In this document: positions 6,805 through 14,692 of the stretch, piece after piece
Layout of the letters: every line of letters begins with the position of its first letter
Position numbering within the stretch: the stretch's first letter is position 1
Source of the DNA: Chitinophaga pinensis
GTDB lineage: Bacteria; Bacteroidota; Bacteroidia; Flavobacteriales; Flavobacteriaceae
Assembly (NCBI GenBank): GCA_943324925.2
Contig: CALPNL020000003.1
Coordinates: 1 to 31,559, forward strand
Direction: 5' to 3'
DNA: 31,559 bases
Made by a program: the position numbers and the translations under genes
The notes under the pieces: generated by a model
The model's database searches: none
Told to the model about the DNA's origin: nothing
The model's input: only the letters and a program-made list of their open reading frames with translations

Positions 6805-8237
6805 TAGAATTGAAAATAAATAAAAGATTTATAATCAGAAAACACTCCAAATACAACTATTCCAATTAAACATAATGCCACTTTTAACCAAGAGTTATTT
6901 CCAGAAAGTGGTTCTATTTTATTTCTATGGATCCATTCAACGGCTATGAATAATAAAATCAAAAGTATGATTTCATAGTTATAGCGTTCGTTTTTTAAAT
7001 ATTGTGATGCAAATTCACCTTGAGTGAAAATCCGTTTAATATAGTTTATTGCTAAATCAATACTTGGAGCTCTAAAAAATATCCATGCAAAACAAGTTAT
7101 AGTGAACGTGATAACAATTTTTCCAATAACCTTTGCTGAATTCAAAGAAAAGGAAAGAACTATTGTATCTATATTGGTCCTATTTTTTTTCAAAATCAAA
7201 AGTGGTAAAAAGAAAATTGCATTTATAGCTCCCCAAGCCAGAAAAGTCCAATTTGCACCATGCCAAAAACCGCTTAATAGAAATATAACAAAAACATTTC
7301 TAATTTGCTTTGCCTTACTAACTTTACTTCCGCCCAAAGGAATATAAACGTAATCTCTAAACCAGGATGACAATGAAATGTGCCACCTACGCCAGAATTC
7401 TGCAATATCTCTTGAAAAATAGGGGTAATTGAAATTTCTTAATAATTCAATTCCAAATAGTTTTGAAACTCCCAAAGCAATATCTGAATAACCAGAGAAA
7501 TCTCCATAAATTTGAAATGCAAAATAAAAAGCTCCCAACAATAAAGAAAACGAATTCAGGTATTGAAAGTGATCAAAAATAGCATTTGCATAAGTTGCAC
7601 AAGTATCTGCAATGACTACTTTTTTAAAAAGTCCCCATAAAATCTGATAAATTCCTGATTTTGCTTGATCGTAGTTAAACTTTCTTGCCTTTTTTACTTG
7701 TGGTAATAAATGAGTTGCTCTTTCAATGGGTCCTGCTACTAATAGTGGGAAATAACTTACAAATAAAGAATAATCGATAAAGTTTCGTTCTGCAGAAATT
7801 CGTTTGTAATAAATATCAATAACATAGGACAAACCGTGGAATGTGTAAAATGAAATTCCAACTGGTAAAATTAGTTTTATTAGCCAGGGATTAGCAGCAA
7901 AGCCGAAAGAACGGATCATATTTGCCATTGAAATTGCAAAAAAATCATAGTATTTAAAAACACCTAAAAACCCTAAATTGACTATTATGCTCAACCAAAA
8001 CCAAAATTTACGTGATTGATTTGTATTGCCTTTTTCAATTTGTATTGCCGTAAAATAATCTAAAAATGTCGAGAAAATTAGGAGAAATAGAAATCGCCAA
8101 TCCCAACAAGAATAGAAATAGTAACTCGCAAAAATCAGAATAGTGTTTTGTAATCGTCTTGAAGTTCGCCCTATAAACCAATACACTAGGAATACCAATG
8201 GAAGAAAAACGGCAAAACTGAGGGAATTGAAAAACAT
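6804..8237 (-). CDS. MBOAT family O-acyltransferase (AlgI-like)
   Basis: A 477-residue polytopic inner-membrane acyltransferase. The AlgI-type motifs are complete: YGDFSGYSDIALG (244-256), AEFWRRWHISLSSWFRDYVY (279-298) with His286, IPLGGSK, and GFWHGANWTFLAWG with the conserved His326. Many hydrophobic segments span the whole length, giving roughly ten or more helices. Such proteins move acyl (often acetyl) groups across the membrane for O-acetylation of polysaccharides or other exported polymers. The SGNH-like gene follows with a TAATG overlap. No polysaccharide synthesis genes are nearby, so the acceptor cannot be named. A TATATTTG -7 element precedes the gene. Confidence 0.93.
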   Translation of the reverse strand: MFFNSLSFAVFLPLVFLVYWFIGRTSRRLQNTILIFASYYFYSCWDWRFLFLLIFSTFLDYFTAIQIEKGNTNQSRKFWFWLSIIVNLGFLGVFKYYDFFAISMANMIRSFGFAANPWLIKLILPVGISFYTFHGLSYVIDIYYKRISAERNFIDYSLFVSYFPLLVAGPIERATHLLPQVKKARKFNYDQAKSGIYQILWGLFKKVVIADTCATYANAIFDHFQYLNSFSLLLGAFYFAFQIYGDFSGYSDIALGVSKLFGIELLRNFNYPYFSRDIAEFWRRWHISLSSWFRDYVYIPLGGSKVSKAKQIRNVFVIFLLSGFWHGANWTFLAWGAINAIFFLPLLILKKNRTNIDTIVLSFSLNSAKVIGKIVITFTITCFAWIFFRAPSIDLAINYIKRIFTQGEFASQYLKNERYNYEIILLILLFIAVEWIHRNKIEPLSGNNSWLKVALCLIGIVVFGVFSDYKSFIYFQF

Positions 8238-8269
8238 TTATTTTTTTGAATTGGACTTTTAATTGCTGG

Positions 8270-8277
8270 CAAATATA
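8270..8277 (-). promoter_or_regulatory. -7 element upstream of the MBOAT gene
   Basis: The minus strand reads TATATTTG, matching TAnnTTTG, 32 bases before the MBOAT start. A TTTG upstream is about 25 bases away, slightly beyond the usual spacing, so only the -7 box is well supported. Confidence 0.45.
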
Positions 8278-8311
8278 ACATTTTCAATTTTATTAGGAAT
8301 TTCAAAAAAAC

Positions 8312-8340
8312 ATTTAGATATTTGTCTAAATATTTAAATA
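8312..8340 (+). promoter_or_regulatory. Palindromic operator candidate for the SdpR-type repressor
   Basis: ATTTAGA (8312-8318) and TCTAAAT (8325-8331) form a perfect 7-bp inverted repeat with a 6-base spacer. It is followed immediately by the 10-bp palindrome TATTTAAATA (8331-8340). The site is 7-35 bases before the repressor ATG, where ArsR-type autorepressors usually bind. Binding by the adjacent gene product is inference. Confidence 0.55.
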
Positions 8341-8346
8341 AATATC

Positions 8347-8601
8347 ATGAATGCTGTTTTTAAGGCGTTAAACGATGTTACTAGACGTGAAATATTGGAA
8401 CTTTTGAACGATAAAGAGATGCAAGCTGGCGAAATTGCTGCTTACTTTTCTATTTCAAAACCAAGTATTTCGCATCATTTAGATATATTAAAACAAGCTG
8501 ATTTGATTGCCTCAGAAAAGAAAGGACAGTTTGTGATTTACTCCATTAATACCACAATTTTGGAGGATGTTTTACAATGGATTTTAACTTTTAAAAAATA
8601 A
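8347..8601 (+). CDS. SdpR/ArsR-type winged-helix autorepressor
   Basis: An 84-residue winged-helix DNA-binding protein. The N-terminus FKALNDVTRREILELLND, the helix-turn-helix AGEIAAYFSISKPSISHHLDILK and the wing GQFVIYSINTT are typical of the ArsR superfamily. The metal-binding cysteines of ArsR/SmtB sensors are absent. Pairing with a downstream SdpI-type gene (five-base gap) matches the SdpR-SdpI arrangement, in which the repressor controls its own operon and is sequestered at the membrane by SdpI in Bacillus. The palindrome just upstream is the likely operator. Whether the sequestration mechanism applies here is not shown. Confidence 0.87.
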   Translation: MNAVFKALNDVTRREILELLNDKEMQAGEIAAYFSISKPSISHHLDILKQADLIASEKKGQFVIYSINTTILEDVLQWILTFKK

Positions 8602-8606
8602 ATAAT

Positions 8607-9263
8607 ATGAATTTTTCATTAAAAAAAGAATTACCATCATTAGGAATAGCTATTTTACCACTATTGTATTTGGGATCGGTTTGGAATTCTTTGCCAGAAA
8701 CGGTGCCTATACATTGGAATTTAGAGGGAGACATAGATAATTGGGGTAGTAAATACACTTTAATTGGGTTGGTATTTTTAATGCCAATTCTAACCTATAT
8801 ATTAATGCTTGTAGTTCCCAAAATTGATCCAAAAAAACGCATAGAGGCCATGGGTGGCAAATACGACCAATTCAAATTTATCTTAGTTGCATTTATGTCG
8901 GTATTGTCTATTTTTATTATCTATGTTACCAAAAATCAACAGCTATCCAGTCCGGCAATTATTTTTGTTCTAGTTGGAGTATTATATATTTCCTTAGGGA
9001 ACTATTTCAAGGTGCTTAAACAAAATTATTTCATTGGCATTAAAACGCCGTGGACACTTGAAAATGAAGAAGTTTGGAAATTAACTCATTTATATGCTGG
9101 CAAAATGTGGGTTATTGGTGGTTTGTTAGTGGTTGTGTTAAGTTTGATTGTACCTGAAGAAATAAATTTTTATTTTTTTATAACCATTACCGCTATAATT
9201 TCAATTGTGCCAATTGTTTATTCTTATCTTATTTATAAGAAACTTAAAAATACAAATAAGTAG
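8607..9263 (+). CDS. SdpI family membrane protein (DUF1648)
   Basis: A 218-residue integral membrane protein with about six hydrophobic segments. The N-terminal DUF1648 motif is clear: LPETVPIHWNLEGDIDNWGS after the first helix, then PILTYILMLVVPKIDPKKR. The SdpI C-terminal part has the family-type IGIKTPWTLENEEVWKLTH and YAGKMWVIGGLL. In Bacillus, SdpI gives immunity to the SdpC toxin and binds the repressor SdpR; most homologues have no known toxin partner, and no sdpABC genes are visible here. It is cotranscribed with the repressor gene, five bases apart. Confidence 0.9.
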   Translation: MNFSLKKELPSLGIAILPLLYLGSVWNSLPETVPIHWNLEGDIDNWGSKYTLIGLVFLMPILTYILMLVVPKIDPKKRIEAMGGKYDQFKFILVAFMSVLSIFIIYVTKNQQLSSPAIIFVLVGVLYISLGNYFKVLKQNYFIGIKTPWTLENEEVWKLTHLYAGKMWVIGGLLVVVLSLIVPEEINFYFFITITAIISIVPIVYSYLIYKKLKNTNK

Positions 9264-9325
9264 TTTTTAGTGTATATATGCGATAAAGTTATTTTTTGCA
9301 GTTATTTTTGTCAAAAACAAATTAA

Positions 9326-11518
9326 TTGGAAACCAACGTTTTTATTATCACTCCACCGTTCACACAACTGAACACCCCATATCCGGCTTCTGCCTATATT
9401 AAAGGTTTTCTAAATACGTTGAATGTTCCAACCGTTCAAGCTGATTTGGGAATTGAGGTAATTTTAGAAATTTTTTCTAAGCAAGGTTTGACTAATTTGT
9501 TCTTTCATGCAAAGACTAATTGCCAAAGCTGCACTCCCAACAGCCAACGAATTTTAGCGCTACAGGACGAGTACATCAAAACGATAGACAGTGTCATTTC
9601 TTTTCTACAAGGAAAAAATCCAACATTAGCATTGCCAATTTGCCAAGGTGATTATTTGCCTGAAGCTTCCCGATTCGATCAATTAGAAGAAATGGATTGG
9701 GCTTTTGGAACCATGGGAACCCAAGATAAAGCCAAGCATTTGGCTACTTTATATTTAGAAGATATTTCAGATTATATAGTAGAATGTGTAGATGAGAATT
9801 TTGGATTTAGTCGCTATGCGGAACGATTAGGCAGAAGTGCCAATTCCTTTGATGAGTTGTACGATGCTTTACATCAAGAAACCACTTATATAGATAACCT
9901 TTTGATTTCGATTTTAAAATCGAAAATTGAAACCATCCAACCGACATTATTTCTTATTTCTGTTCCCTTTCCTGGAAATTTATACGCTGCTTTTCGATGT
10001 GCGCAATGGGTGAAGAAAAATCATCCTACGATTAAAATTGCCATGGGTGGTGGTTTTCCAAATACAGAATTACGTTCGCTAACCGATACAAGAGTTTTTG
10101 ATTTTTTCGATTTTATCACTCTTGACGATGGCGAATTGCCACTTCAATTATTAATTGATAATTTAAATTCAAAAACTTCTGGTGAATTCAAAAGAACTTT
10201 TCTTTTAGAAAATGGAGAAGTGATTTACAAAAACAATACTACCAAATCAGATTACAAACAAGCAGAGGTAGGAACGCCTGATTATTCCGATTTACTGTTA
10301 GATAAATACATTTCCGTTATAGAAATTGTAAATCCGATGCACCGAATGTGGAGCGACGGGCGTTGGAATAAGCTAACTATGGCGCACGGTTGTTATTGGG
10401 GGAAATGTACATTTTGTGATATTTCATTGGATTATATAAAATTATATGAACCTGTTGCAGCCAATATATTGTGCGATAGAATGGAACAATTAACTGCTCA
10501 AACGGGTCAAAATGGATTTCACTTTGTTGACGAAGCAGCGCCTCCAGCTTTAATGAAAGCACTAGCTTTAGAAATATTACGCCGAAAAATGGATGTTTCG
10601 TGGTGGACGAACATTCGATTTGAGAAGAGTTTTACAAAAGAGCTATGTCAATTATTGAAAGCATCTGGTTGTATTGCTGTTTCTGGGGGATTGGAAGTTG
10701 CCTCAGACCGATTATTGGAACTTATTGATAAAGGCGTTACGGTAGAGCAAGTTGCAAAAGTGACTCGGAATTTTACAGAAGCAGGAGTGATGGTTCATGC
10801 CTATTTAATGTATGGATATCCTACTCAAACGGTTCAAGAAACAGTTGATAGTTTGGAAATGGTGCGCCAGCTTTTTGAAGTTGGAGTTTTACAATCTGGA
10901 TTTTGGCATCAATTTGCGATGACGGCTCATAGTCCTATTGGATTAAATCCAGAAAAATATGGAGTGATTAAAGAAACTGAAGAAATTGGATCCTTTGCCA
11001 ATAACGATATTAATTTTATAGATTCGACCGGAATTGATCACAATCAATTTAGTTTTGGGTTAAAGAAATCACTATATAATTTTATGCATGGAATTTGTTT
11101 CGATTATCCATTACAAGATTGGTTTGATTTTAAAATTCCAAGTACTACTATACCAGAGGACTATATTTTTAATGCCCTAACAGAAGATGCCGATTGGTCG
11201 ATAAAGCCCAATTTAAAGGTAGTTTGGATAGGAGGAGAGCCTCAAGTTGCTAATTTTAGTAAAACTAAAAAAGGAAATTCTTGGGAAATGACAGAACTCA
11301 CGTTTCATGATAAAAAAGAAATGGTATCTATTCAAATGAATCGGGATGAAGGAGATTGGTTCGTTGAAACACTTAAGAAAATTTCTATTTCTAATTCAAA
11401 ACGCTACACTTTACAAGAACTAAAATCTGACTTTGAATTGAATTTTGAAAACTTTGAATTATTTTGGTTTTCAAAGCCTGTTGTAACTTTGAAGAGCTAC
11501 GGATTGCTAATAGTCTAA
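9326..11518 (+). CDS. B12-binding-type radical SAM protein with CX4CX2C cluster motif
   Basis: A 730-residue protein. The N-terminal half resembles a cobalamin-binding Rossmann domain (FIITPPF at the start; LISVPFPGNLYAAF and IKIAMGGGFPN about 210-245). The radical SAM core follows, with Cys356, Cys361 and Cys364 in HGCYWGKCTFC, then FHFVDEAAPP and the SAM-site strand GCIAVSGGLEVAS. The Cys spacing is CX4CX2C rather than the canonical CX3CX2C. The start is TTG at 9326: an in-frame TAA at 9323-9325 excludes any upstream start, and the conserved-looking N-terminus would be lost with later Met codons. A TATTTTTG -7 box lies at 9303-9310. No peptide precursor gene is visible nearby, so the substrate is unknown. 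Related proteins act as methyltransferases, cyclases or RiPP enzymes. Confidence 0.85.
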   Translation: METNVFIITPPFTQLNTPYPASAYIKGFLNTLNVPTVQADLGIEVILEIFSKQGLTNLFFHAKTNCQSCTPNSQRILALQDEYIKTIDSVISFLQGKNPTLALPICQGDYLPEASRFDQLEEMDWAFGTMGTQDKAKHLATLYLEDISDYIVECVDENFGFSRYAERLGRSANSFDELYDALHQETTYIDNLLISILKSKIETIQPTLFLISVPFPGNLYAAFRCAQWVKKNHPTIKIAMGGGFPNTELRSLTDTRVFDFFDFITLDDGELPLQLLIDNLNSKTSGEFKRTFLLENGEVIYKNNTTKSDYKQAEVGTPDYSDLLLDKYISVIEIVNPMHRMWSDGRWNKLTMAHGCYWGKCTFCDISLDYIKLYEPVAANILCDRMEQLTAQTGQNGFHFVDEAAPPALMKALALEILRRKMDVSWWTNIRFEKSFTKELCQLLKASGCIAVSGGLEVASDRLLELIDKGVTVEQVAKVTRNFTEAGVMVHAYLMYGYPTQTVQETVDSLEMVRQLFEVGVLQSGFWHQFAMTAHSPIGLNPEKYGVIKETEEIGSFANNDINFIDSTGIDHNQFSFGLKKSLYNFMHGICFDYPLQDWFDFKIPSTTIPEDYIFNALTEDADWSIKPNLKVVWIGGEPQVANFSKTKKGNSWEMTELTFHDKKEMVSIQMNRDEGDWFVETLKKISISNSKRYTLQELKSDFELNFENFELFWFSKPVVTLKSYGLLIV

Positions 11519-11528
11519 ATATTAGATA

Positions 11529-11563
11529 TTTGTTTTTTTTATCGAAATATTATTCTATTTTTG
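11529..11563 (+). promoter_or_regulatory. Promoter of the ankyrin-DOMON unit
   Basis: TTTG (11529-11532), 23 bases, then TATTTTTG (11556-11563), matching the Bacteroidetes consensus. The ATG lies 20 bases downstream. Confidence 0.6.
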
Positions 11564-11582
11564 AGACTTGCAATTCCTTCCA

Positions 11583-12104
11583 ATGAAAAACTTCTTTCAA
11601 ATTGTCCTTTTGCTTCTTCTTTGTACTTCTTTGAAAGCACAAGACAAAAATGTATTTGATGTTGCTCGAAAAGGAACCTTATCAGAAATAGAAGGTATCT
11701 ACAAACAAAATCCAGATCTTTTAAATGCTATTAATGATAATAAAGCCACCCCGTTAATTTTGGCTTGTTATAGAAATAATGAAGCTGTAGCTTTATATTT
11801 ATCTGATAAAGTGGCGAATATCAATTATAATTCTGGAATGGGAACGGCTTTGATGGCAGCGATAATGTCGGGAAATAAAGTAATTATAGAGAAATTAATC
11901 TCAAAGAAAGCAGACTTAGATCAACAAGATACTCAAGGGAAAACAGCGTTAATCTATGCAGCTTTTAATAATAATCTAGAAATAGCGCAATTACTAGTTA
12001 AATCGGGAGCAAATTCTAAACTTGCTGATAATGAAAAGAGAACCGCATTAGATTATGCCAAATTCAATAAGAATACGCAGTTAATCATATTATTAGATCA
12101 TTAA
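11583..12104 (+). CDS. Secreted ankyrin-repeat protein
   Basis: A 173-residue protein with a signal peptide (MKNFFQIVLLLLLCTSLKAQ, cleavage after Ala-Gln) and about four ankyrin repeats. The repeats are recognisable by ATPLILACYRNNEAVALYLS, GTALMAAIMSGNKVIIEKLI, GKTALIYAAFNNNLEIAQLL and RTALDYAKFNKNTQLIILL. Ankyrin repeats mediate protein-protein contacts; an exported version suggests a periplasmic scaffold or inhibitor. I chose the ATG at 11583 because the upstream in-frame TTG at 11568 would put extra residues before the signal peptide. The DOMON gene starts 23 bases after the stop, so the two are likely cotranscribed. The partner is unknown. Confidence 0.87.
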   Translation: MKNFFQIVLLLLLCTSLKAQDKNVFDVARKGTLSEIEGIYKQNPDLLNAINDNKATPLILACYRNNEAVALYLSDKVANINYNSGMGTALMAAIMSGNKVIIEKLISKKADLDQQDTQGKTALIYAAFNNNLEIAQLLVKSGANSKLADNEKRTALDYAKFNKNTQLIILLDH

Positions 12105-12127
12105 ATCAACCATTAAAATAAATTATC

Positions 12128-12889
12128 ATGAAAAAACTTTACTTTGCAATTACCTTATTTATTGGACTAAATGTTTCAATGGCACAAACAAAATCAACCG
12201 GAGTGGTTAGCTTAAATAGCTCAATGACTTTACAAATTGATATGAATTCAGCAACATCAACTGTAACACTTAGGCTTACAGGTCCATCCGATAAATGGTT
12301 TGCAATTGGATTTAATGCAACTACAATGTCTAACGGAACGGATTGTCTATATTACTCTACTTCTTTAGTAGATTCAGTTTTAACGGGTCAATCGGCTCCA
12401 ACTACTGATGCGTCAAACGAATGGACTGTAGTTAGCAATAATTTATTATCAGGAACTACTAGATCACTTGTTTTAACAAGAAGCTTTGCTGGCGGTGCTG
12501 GCGATTATACTTTTGCTTATAATAATAATTCTTTAAATGTTATTTGGGCCTACGGTTCAGGTCTAACAATGGTTCAACATGCTGGTGGAGCTGCGAGAGG
12601 TTCAAGTAATTTAGGGTTTACACTTGGTGTTGATGATTTTACATCATTAAATAATATTTCTATTGCTCCAAATCCATCTAATGGATTGTTTACAATTACA
12701 AAAAATATTCAAACTTCCATTTCTAAAGTAACCGTATTCGATATCAATGGAAAGGTTTTAAAAGTTATTGATTCAGAATTAAGTTTAGAGACGATTCAAA
12801 TGAATTTATCAGATTTTTCTAAAGGGGTTTATTTCTTAGAAATCTGTAATGATATTGATAAAGTAGTACGTAAAATTATTATTGAATAA
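12128..12889 (+). CDS. T9SS-exported DOMON domain protein
   Basis: A 253-residue protein with three parts: signal peptide (1-19, ending SMAQ), DOMON domain (about 25-168) and a type A T9SS sorting domain (about 178-253: IAPNPSNGLFTI, then VFDINGKVLK, KGVYFLEI and a KIIIE ending). DOMON features are KWFAIGFN, NGTDCLYY, VIWAYG and HAGGAARGSSNLGF. DOMON domains bind heme b or sugars. Met67 and His151 sit near positions where heme-binding DOMON cytochromes carry their axial Met and His, so heme binding is possible but unproven. The sorting domain predicts passage through the outer membrane to the cell surface. It lies downstream of the ankyrin gene and ahead of a terminator. Confidence 0.87.
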   Translation: MKKLYFAITLFIGLNVSMAQTKSTGVVSLNSSMTLQIDMNSATSTVTLRLTGPSDKWFAIGFNATTMSNGTDCLYYSTSLVDSVLTGQSAPTTDASNEWTVVSNNLLSGTTRSLVLTRSFAGGAGDYTFAYNNNSLNVIWAYGSGLTMVQHAGGAARGSSNLGFTLGVDDFTSLNNISIAPNPSNGLFTITKNIQTSISKVTVFDINGKVLKVIDSELSLETIQMNLSDFSKGVYFLEICNDIDKVVRKIIIE

Positions 12890-12910
12890 TTATCAAACTA
12901 AATCATACAC

Positions 12911-12943
12911 AAACTCTATTTGAATCAAATAGAGTTTTTTTTT
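12911..12943 (+). terminator. Terminator after the DOMON gene
   Basis: AAACTCTATTTGA and TCAAATAGAGTTT are perfect complements across 12911-12937, followed by a run of T to 12943. Confidence 0.9.
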
Positions 12944-13035
12944 GCCGAAAAATCATCTTTTAGGTCGTTATTCTAATTATTAATTTAATTAAGAAAATCT
13001 TAAGTTTTTTAGTCAGTTTTCGAAATTTAATTTAG

Positions 13036-13043
13036 TAAATTTG
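13036..13043 (+). promoter_or_regulatory. -7 element of the 13065-15235 operon
   Basis: TAAATTTG matches TAnnTTTG, 22 bases before the first ATG of the four-gene cluster. I see no clear TTTG at the -33 distance. Confidence 0.45.
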
Positions 13044-13064
13044 ATCATTATAATTATTCAAACT

Positions 13065-13460
13065 ATGTCGAAGAAAGTAAAAATTATTGGGATTTTGTTG
13101 TTGGTTGTTTTACTAGTTGCAATTTCTATTAATTATGTTTTTCATGGTGGTGCAAGAGATTTAGCTACAGAACAAACGGAATTTAACGTAAATTCTAAAG
13201 ATATTATTTTAGAGTTTTCTTCTGATGTCACTTCAGCTTCAAAAAAATATTCTGATAAAGCGATTTCTATTTCCGGTAGAGTAACTGAAGTTTCTGATAG
13301 TATTGTAACTATCGACCAGACGATAATTTGTAATTTGAAGTCCCCAGATTCTAATATAATAAAAGAGCAAACCATTTCTATAAAAGGAAGATTAGTAGGT
13401 TTTGACGATTTATTGGGAGAATTGAAATTAGATCAATGTTCAATTAACAAAAACAATTAA
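13065..13460 (+). CDS. OB-fold (tRNA_anti-like) membrane-anchored protein
   Basis: A 131-residue protein with an N-terminal membrane anchor or uncleaved signal (about residues 5-24, IIGILLLVVLLVAISINYVF) and an extracytoplasmic domain. That domain reads as an OB fold of the tRNA_anti-like family: KAISISGRVTEVSDSIVTID, then EQTISIKGRLVGFDDLLGEL and a terminal LDQCSI strand. The name is historical, and binding of nucleic acid is not implied outside the cytoplasm. The upstream in-frame TTG (13041) overlaps the promoter-like TAAATTTG, so I chose the ATG at 13065. The DUF5777 gene follows three bases after the stop. Proteins of this kind often lie beside YceI and cytochrome genes in Bacteroidetes; the exact role is unknown. 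Confidence 0.8.
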   Translation: MSKKVKIIGILLLVVLLVAISINYVFHGGARDLATEQTEFNVNSKDIILEFSSDVTSASKKYSDKAISISGRVTEVSDSIVTIDQTIICNLKSPDSNIIKEQTISIKGRLVGFDDLLGELKLDQCSINKNN

Positions 13461-13463
13461 AAT

Positions 13464-14339
13464 ATGAAAAAAAAGAATCTATTTTCGATCGTACTTTTTC
13501 TTTGCTCAGTAGGCTTTGCGTTTGCACAAGATGATTTATTAAATCAATTGGATGCAGGTGCTCCAAAGCAAGTAAATATTGAAATAGCAGCATTTAAAGG
13601 ACTTCAAATTTGTAACATGCAATCTACCAAACTACCTGCAAAAGGGGAGTTTTACTTTGTTGTTTCTCACCGTTTTGGTGATTTAGCTCAGGGAATGGAT
13701 AACTTTTTTGGATTGGATAATGCCTATACCAAATTGGGAGGTATATATGGCGTTTCCGATTGGTTGGCTATTAGTGCCTCTCGTCAAACATATCAAAAAA
13801 CCTATGAATTGGCGGTTAAATATAAAATGTCAAATCAAGAGGTGGATGGATTTCCAGTAACAATTGTTGGATACAATACCCTGGACATTAATAGTGAATT
13901 GAAAAAGAATGAGCTAATGCCTGGGTTACAATTTAATCACCGATTGGCATTTACAACTCAATTATTAATTTCAAGAAAATTCAATGATTCTTTCTCTTTT
14001 GAAATTGCACCTATATATGTTCATAAAAATTTATATGACGGAATTTTAGATCAAAAAACTACTTTATTATTGGGGACTGGAGCCAGATATAAAATTGCAA
14101 AACGATTAAGTTTGAATTTAGAATATGCTTCGAGATTGAATTTACCTGAAGAATTTGTATCGAATTTTCACAATCCATTGACTTTAGGTTTAGATATTGA
14201 AACTGGCGGGCATGTATTTCAGCTGGTATTCTCCAATAGCCAAGCGATGAACGATGTTGCAGTATTTACAAATGCTCCTGGGCGTTGGGATGGAACTAAG
14301 CAATTGTATTTTGGATTTAATATGTATAGAGTATTTTAA
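13464..14339 (+). CDS. DUF5777 family outer-membrane beta-barrel protein
   Basis: A 291-residue protein with a signal peptide (ending VGFAFAQ, about residue 21). The remainder has alternating amphipathic strands typical of a small outer-membrane beta-barrel. Landmarks are FYFVVSHRFGDLAQGMDNFF, YGVSDWLAISASRQTYQKTY, a barrel-strand series, and an aromatic C-terminal strand QLYFGFNMYRVF ending in Phe, as barrel assembly signals do. It matches the DUF5777 group of Bacteroidetes barrels. It is followed 10 bases later by a cytochrome c gene and then YceI, so it may serve as the outer-membrane part of that module. No substrate is known. Confidence 0.87.
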   Translation: MKKKNLFSIVLFLCSVGFAFAQDDLLNQLDAGAPKQVNIEIAAFKGLQICNMQSTKLPAKGEFYFVVSHRFGDLAQGMDNFFGLDNAYTKLGGIYGVSDWLAISASRQTYQKTYELAVKYKMSNQEVDGFPVTIVGYNTLDINSELKKNELMPGLQFNHRLAFTTQLLISRKFNDSFSFEIAPIYVHKNLYDGILDQKTTLLLGTGARYKIAKRLSLNLEYASRLNLPEEFVSNFHNPLTLGLDIETGGHVFQLVFSNSQAMNDVAVFTNAPGRWDGTKQLYFGFNMYRVF

Positions 14340-14349
14340 AAAAGACATT

Positions 14350-14691
14350 ATGAAAAATATAAAAATAGTTTTATTAGCATTTAGTGGTTTGTTCCTTATT
14401 TCTTGTGAATCAACAACTGTTCAAGATATTTCAGGGGTGGTAACCAATCCAACCTATAATACCAATGTTAAACCTGTAATGACCTCAAAATGTACAGGTT
14501 GTCATTCTGGCGGAGGACAATACCCAAATTTAGATACGTATTCTCAAGTTAAAGCTTCCTCACAAAATGGAAACTTACTTTGCAGATTAGATGCTTCCTG
14601 TGGAAATATAATGCCTCAGTCTGGTAGTTTGCCACAAGCAACCATTAATATGATCAACACATGGGCTACTAATAATTTCCCTGAAAATTAA
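14350..14691 (+). CDS. Monoheme c-type cytochrome lipoprotein
   Basis: A 113-residue lipoprotein: signal MKNIKIVLLAFSGLFLISC with acylated Cys19, a short tether, then a small cytochrome c domain. The heme attachment site is CTGCH, preceded by NVKPVMTSK and followed by the DTYSQVK segment. The Met in GNIMPQSG is the likely distal ligand. The C-terminal helix INMINTWATNNFPEN completes the fold. A longer frame beginning at 14254 lies inside the DUF5777 gene and destroys the signal peptide, so the ATG at 14350 is preferred. YceI begins one base after the stop. It should carry electrons at the periplasmic or outer-membrane face; partners are unknown. Confidence 0.88.
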   Translation: MKNIKIVLLAFSGLFLISCESTTVQDISGVVTNPTYNTNVKPVMTSKCTGCHSGGGQYPNLDTYSQVKASSQNGNLLCRLDASCGNIMPQSGSLPQATINMINTWATNNFPEN

Positions 14692-14692
14692 G

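Noticed and set aside
7102..7347. Plus-strand ORF of 81 codons
   Set aside because: It is antisense to the MBOAT gene in the region with conserved motifs; no family features.
14254..14349. N-terminal extension of the cytochrome c gene
   Set aside because: It overlaps the DUF5777 gene and would bury the lipoprotein signal; the ATG at 14350 gives a proper signal peptide.
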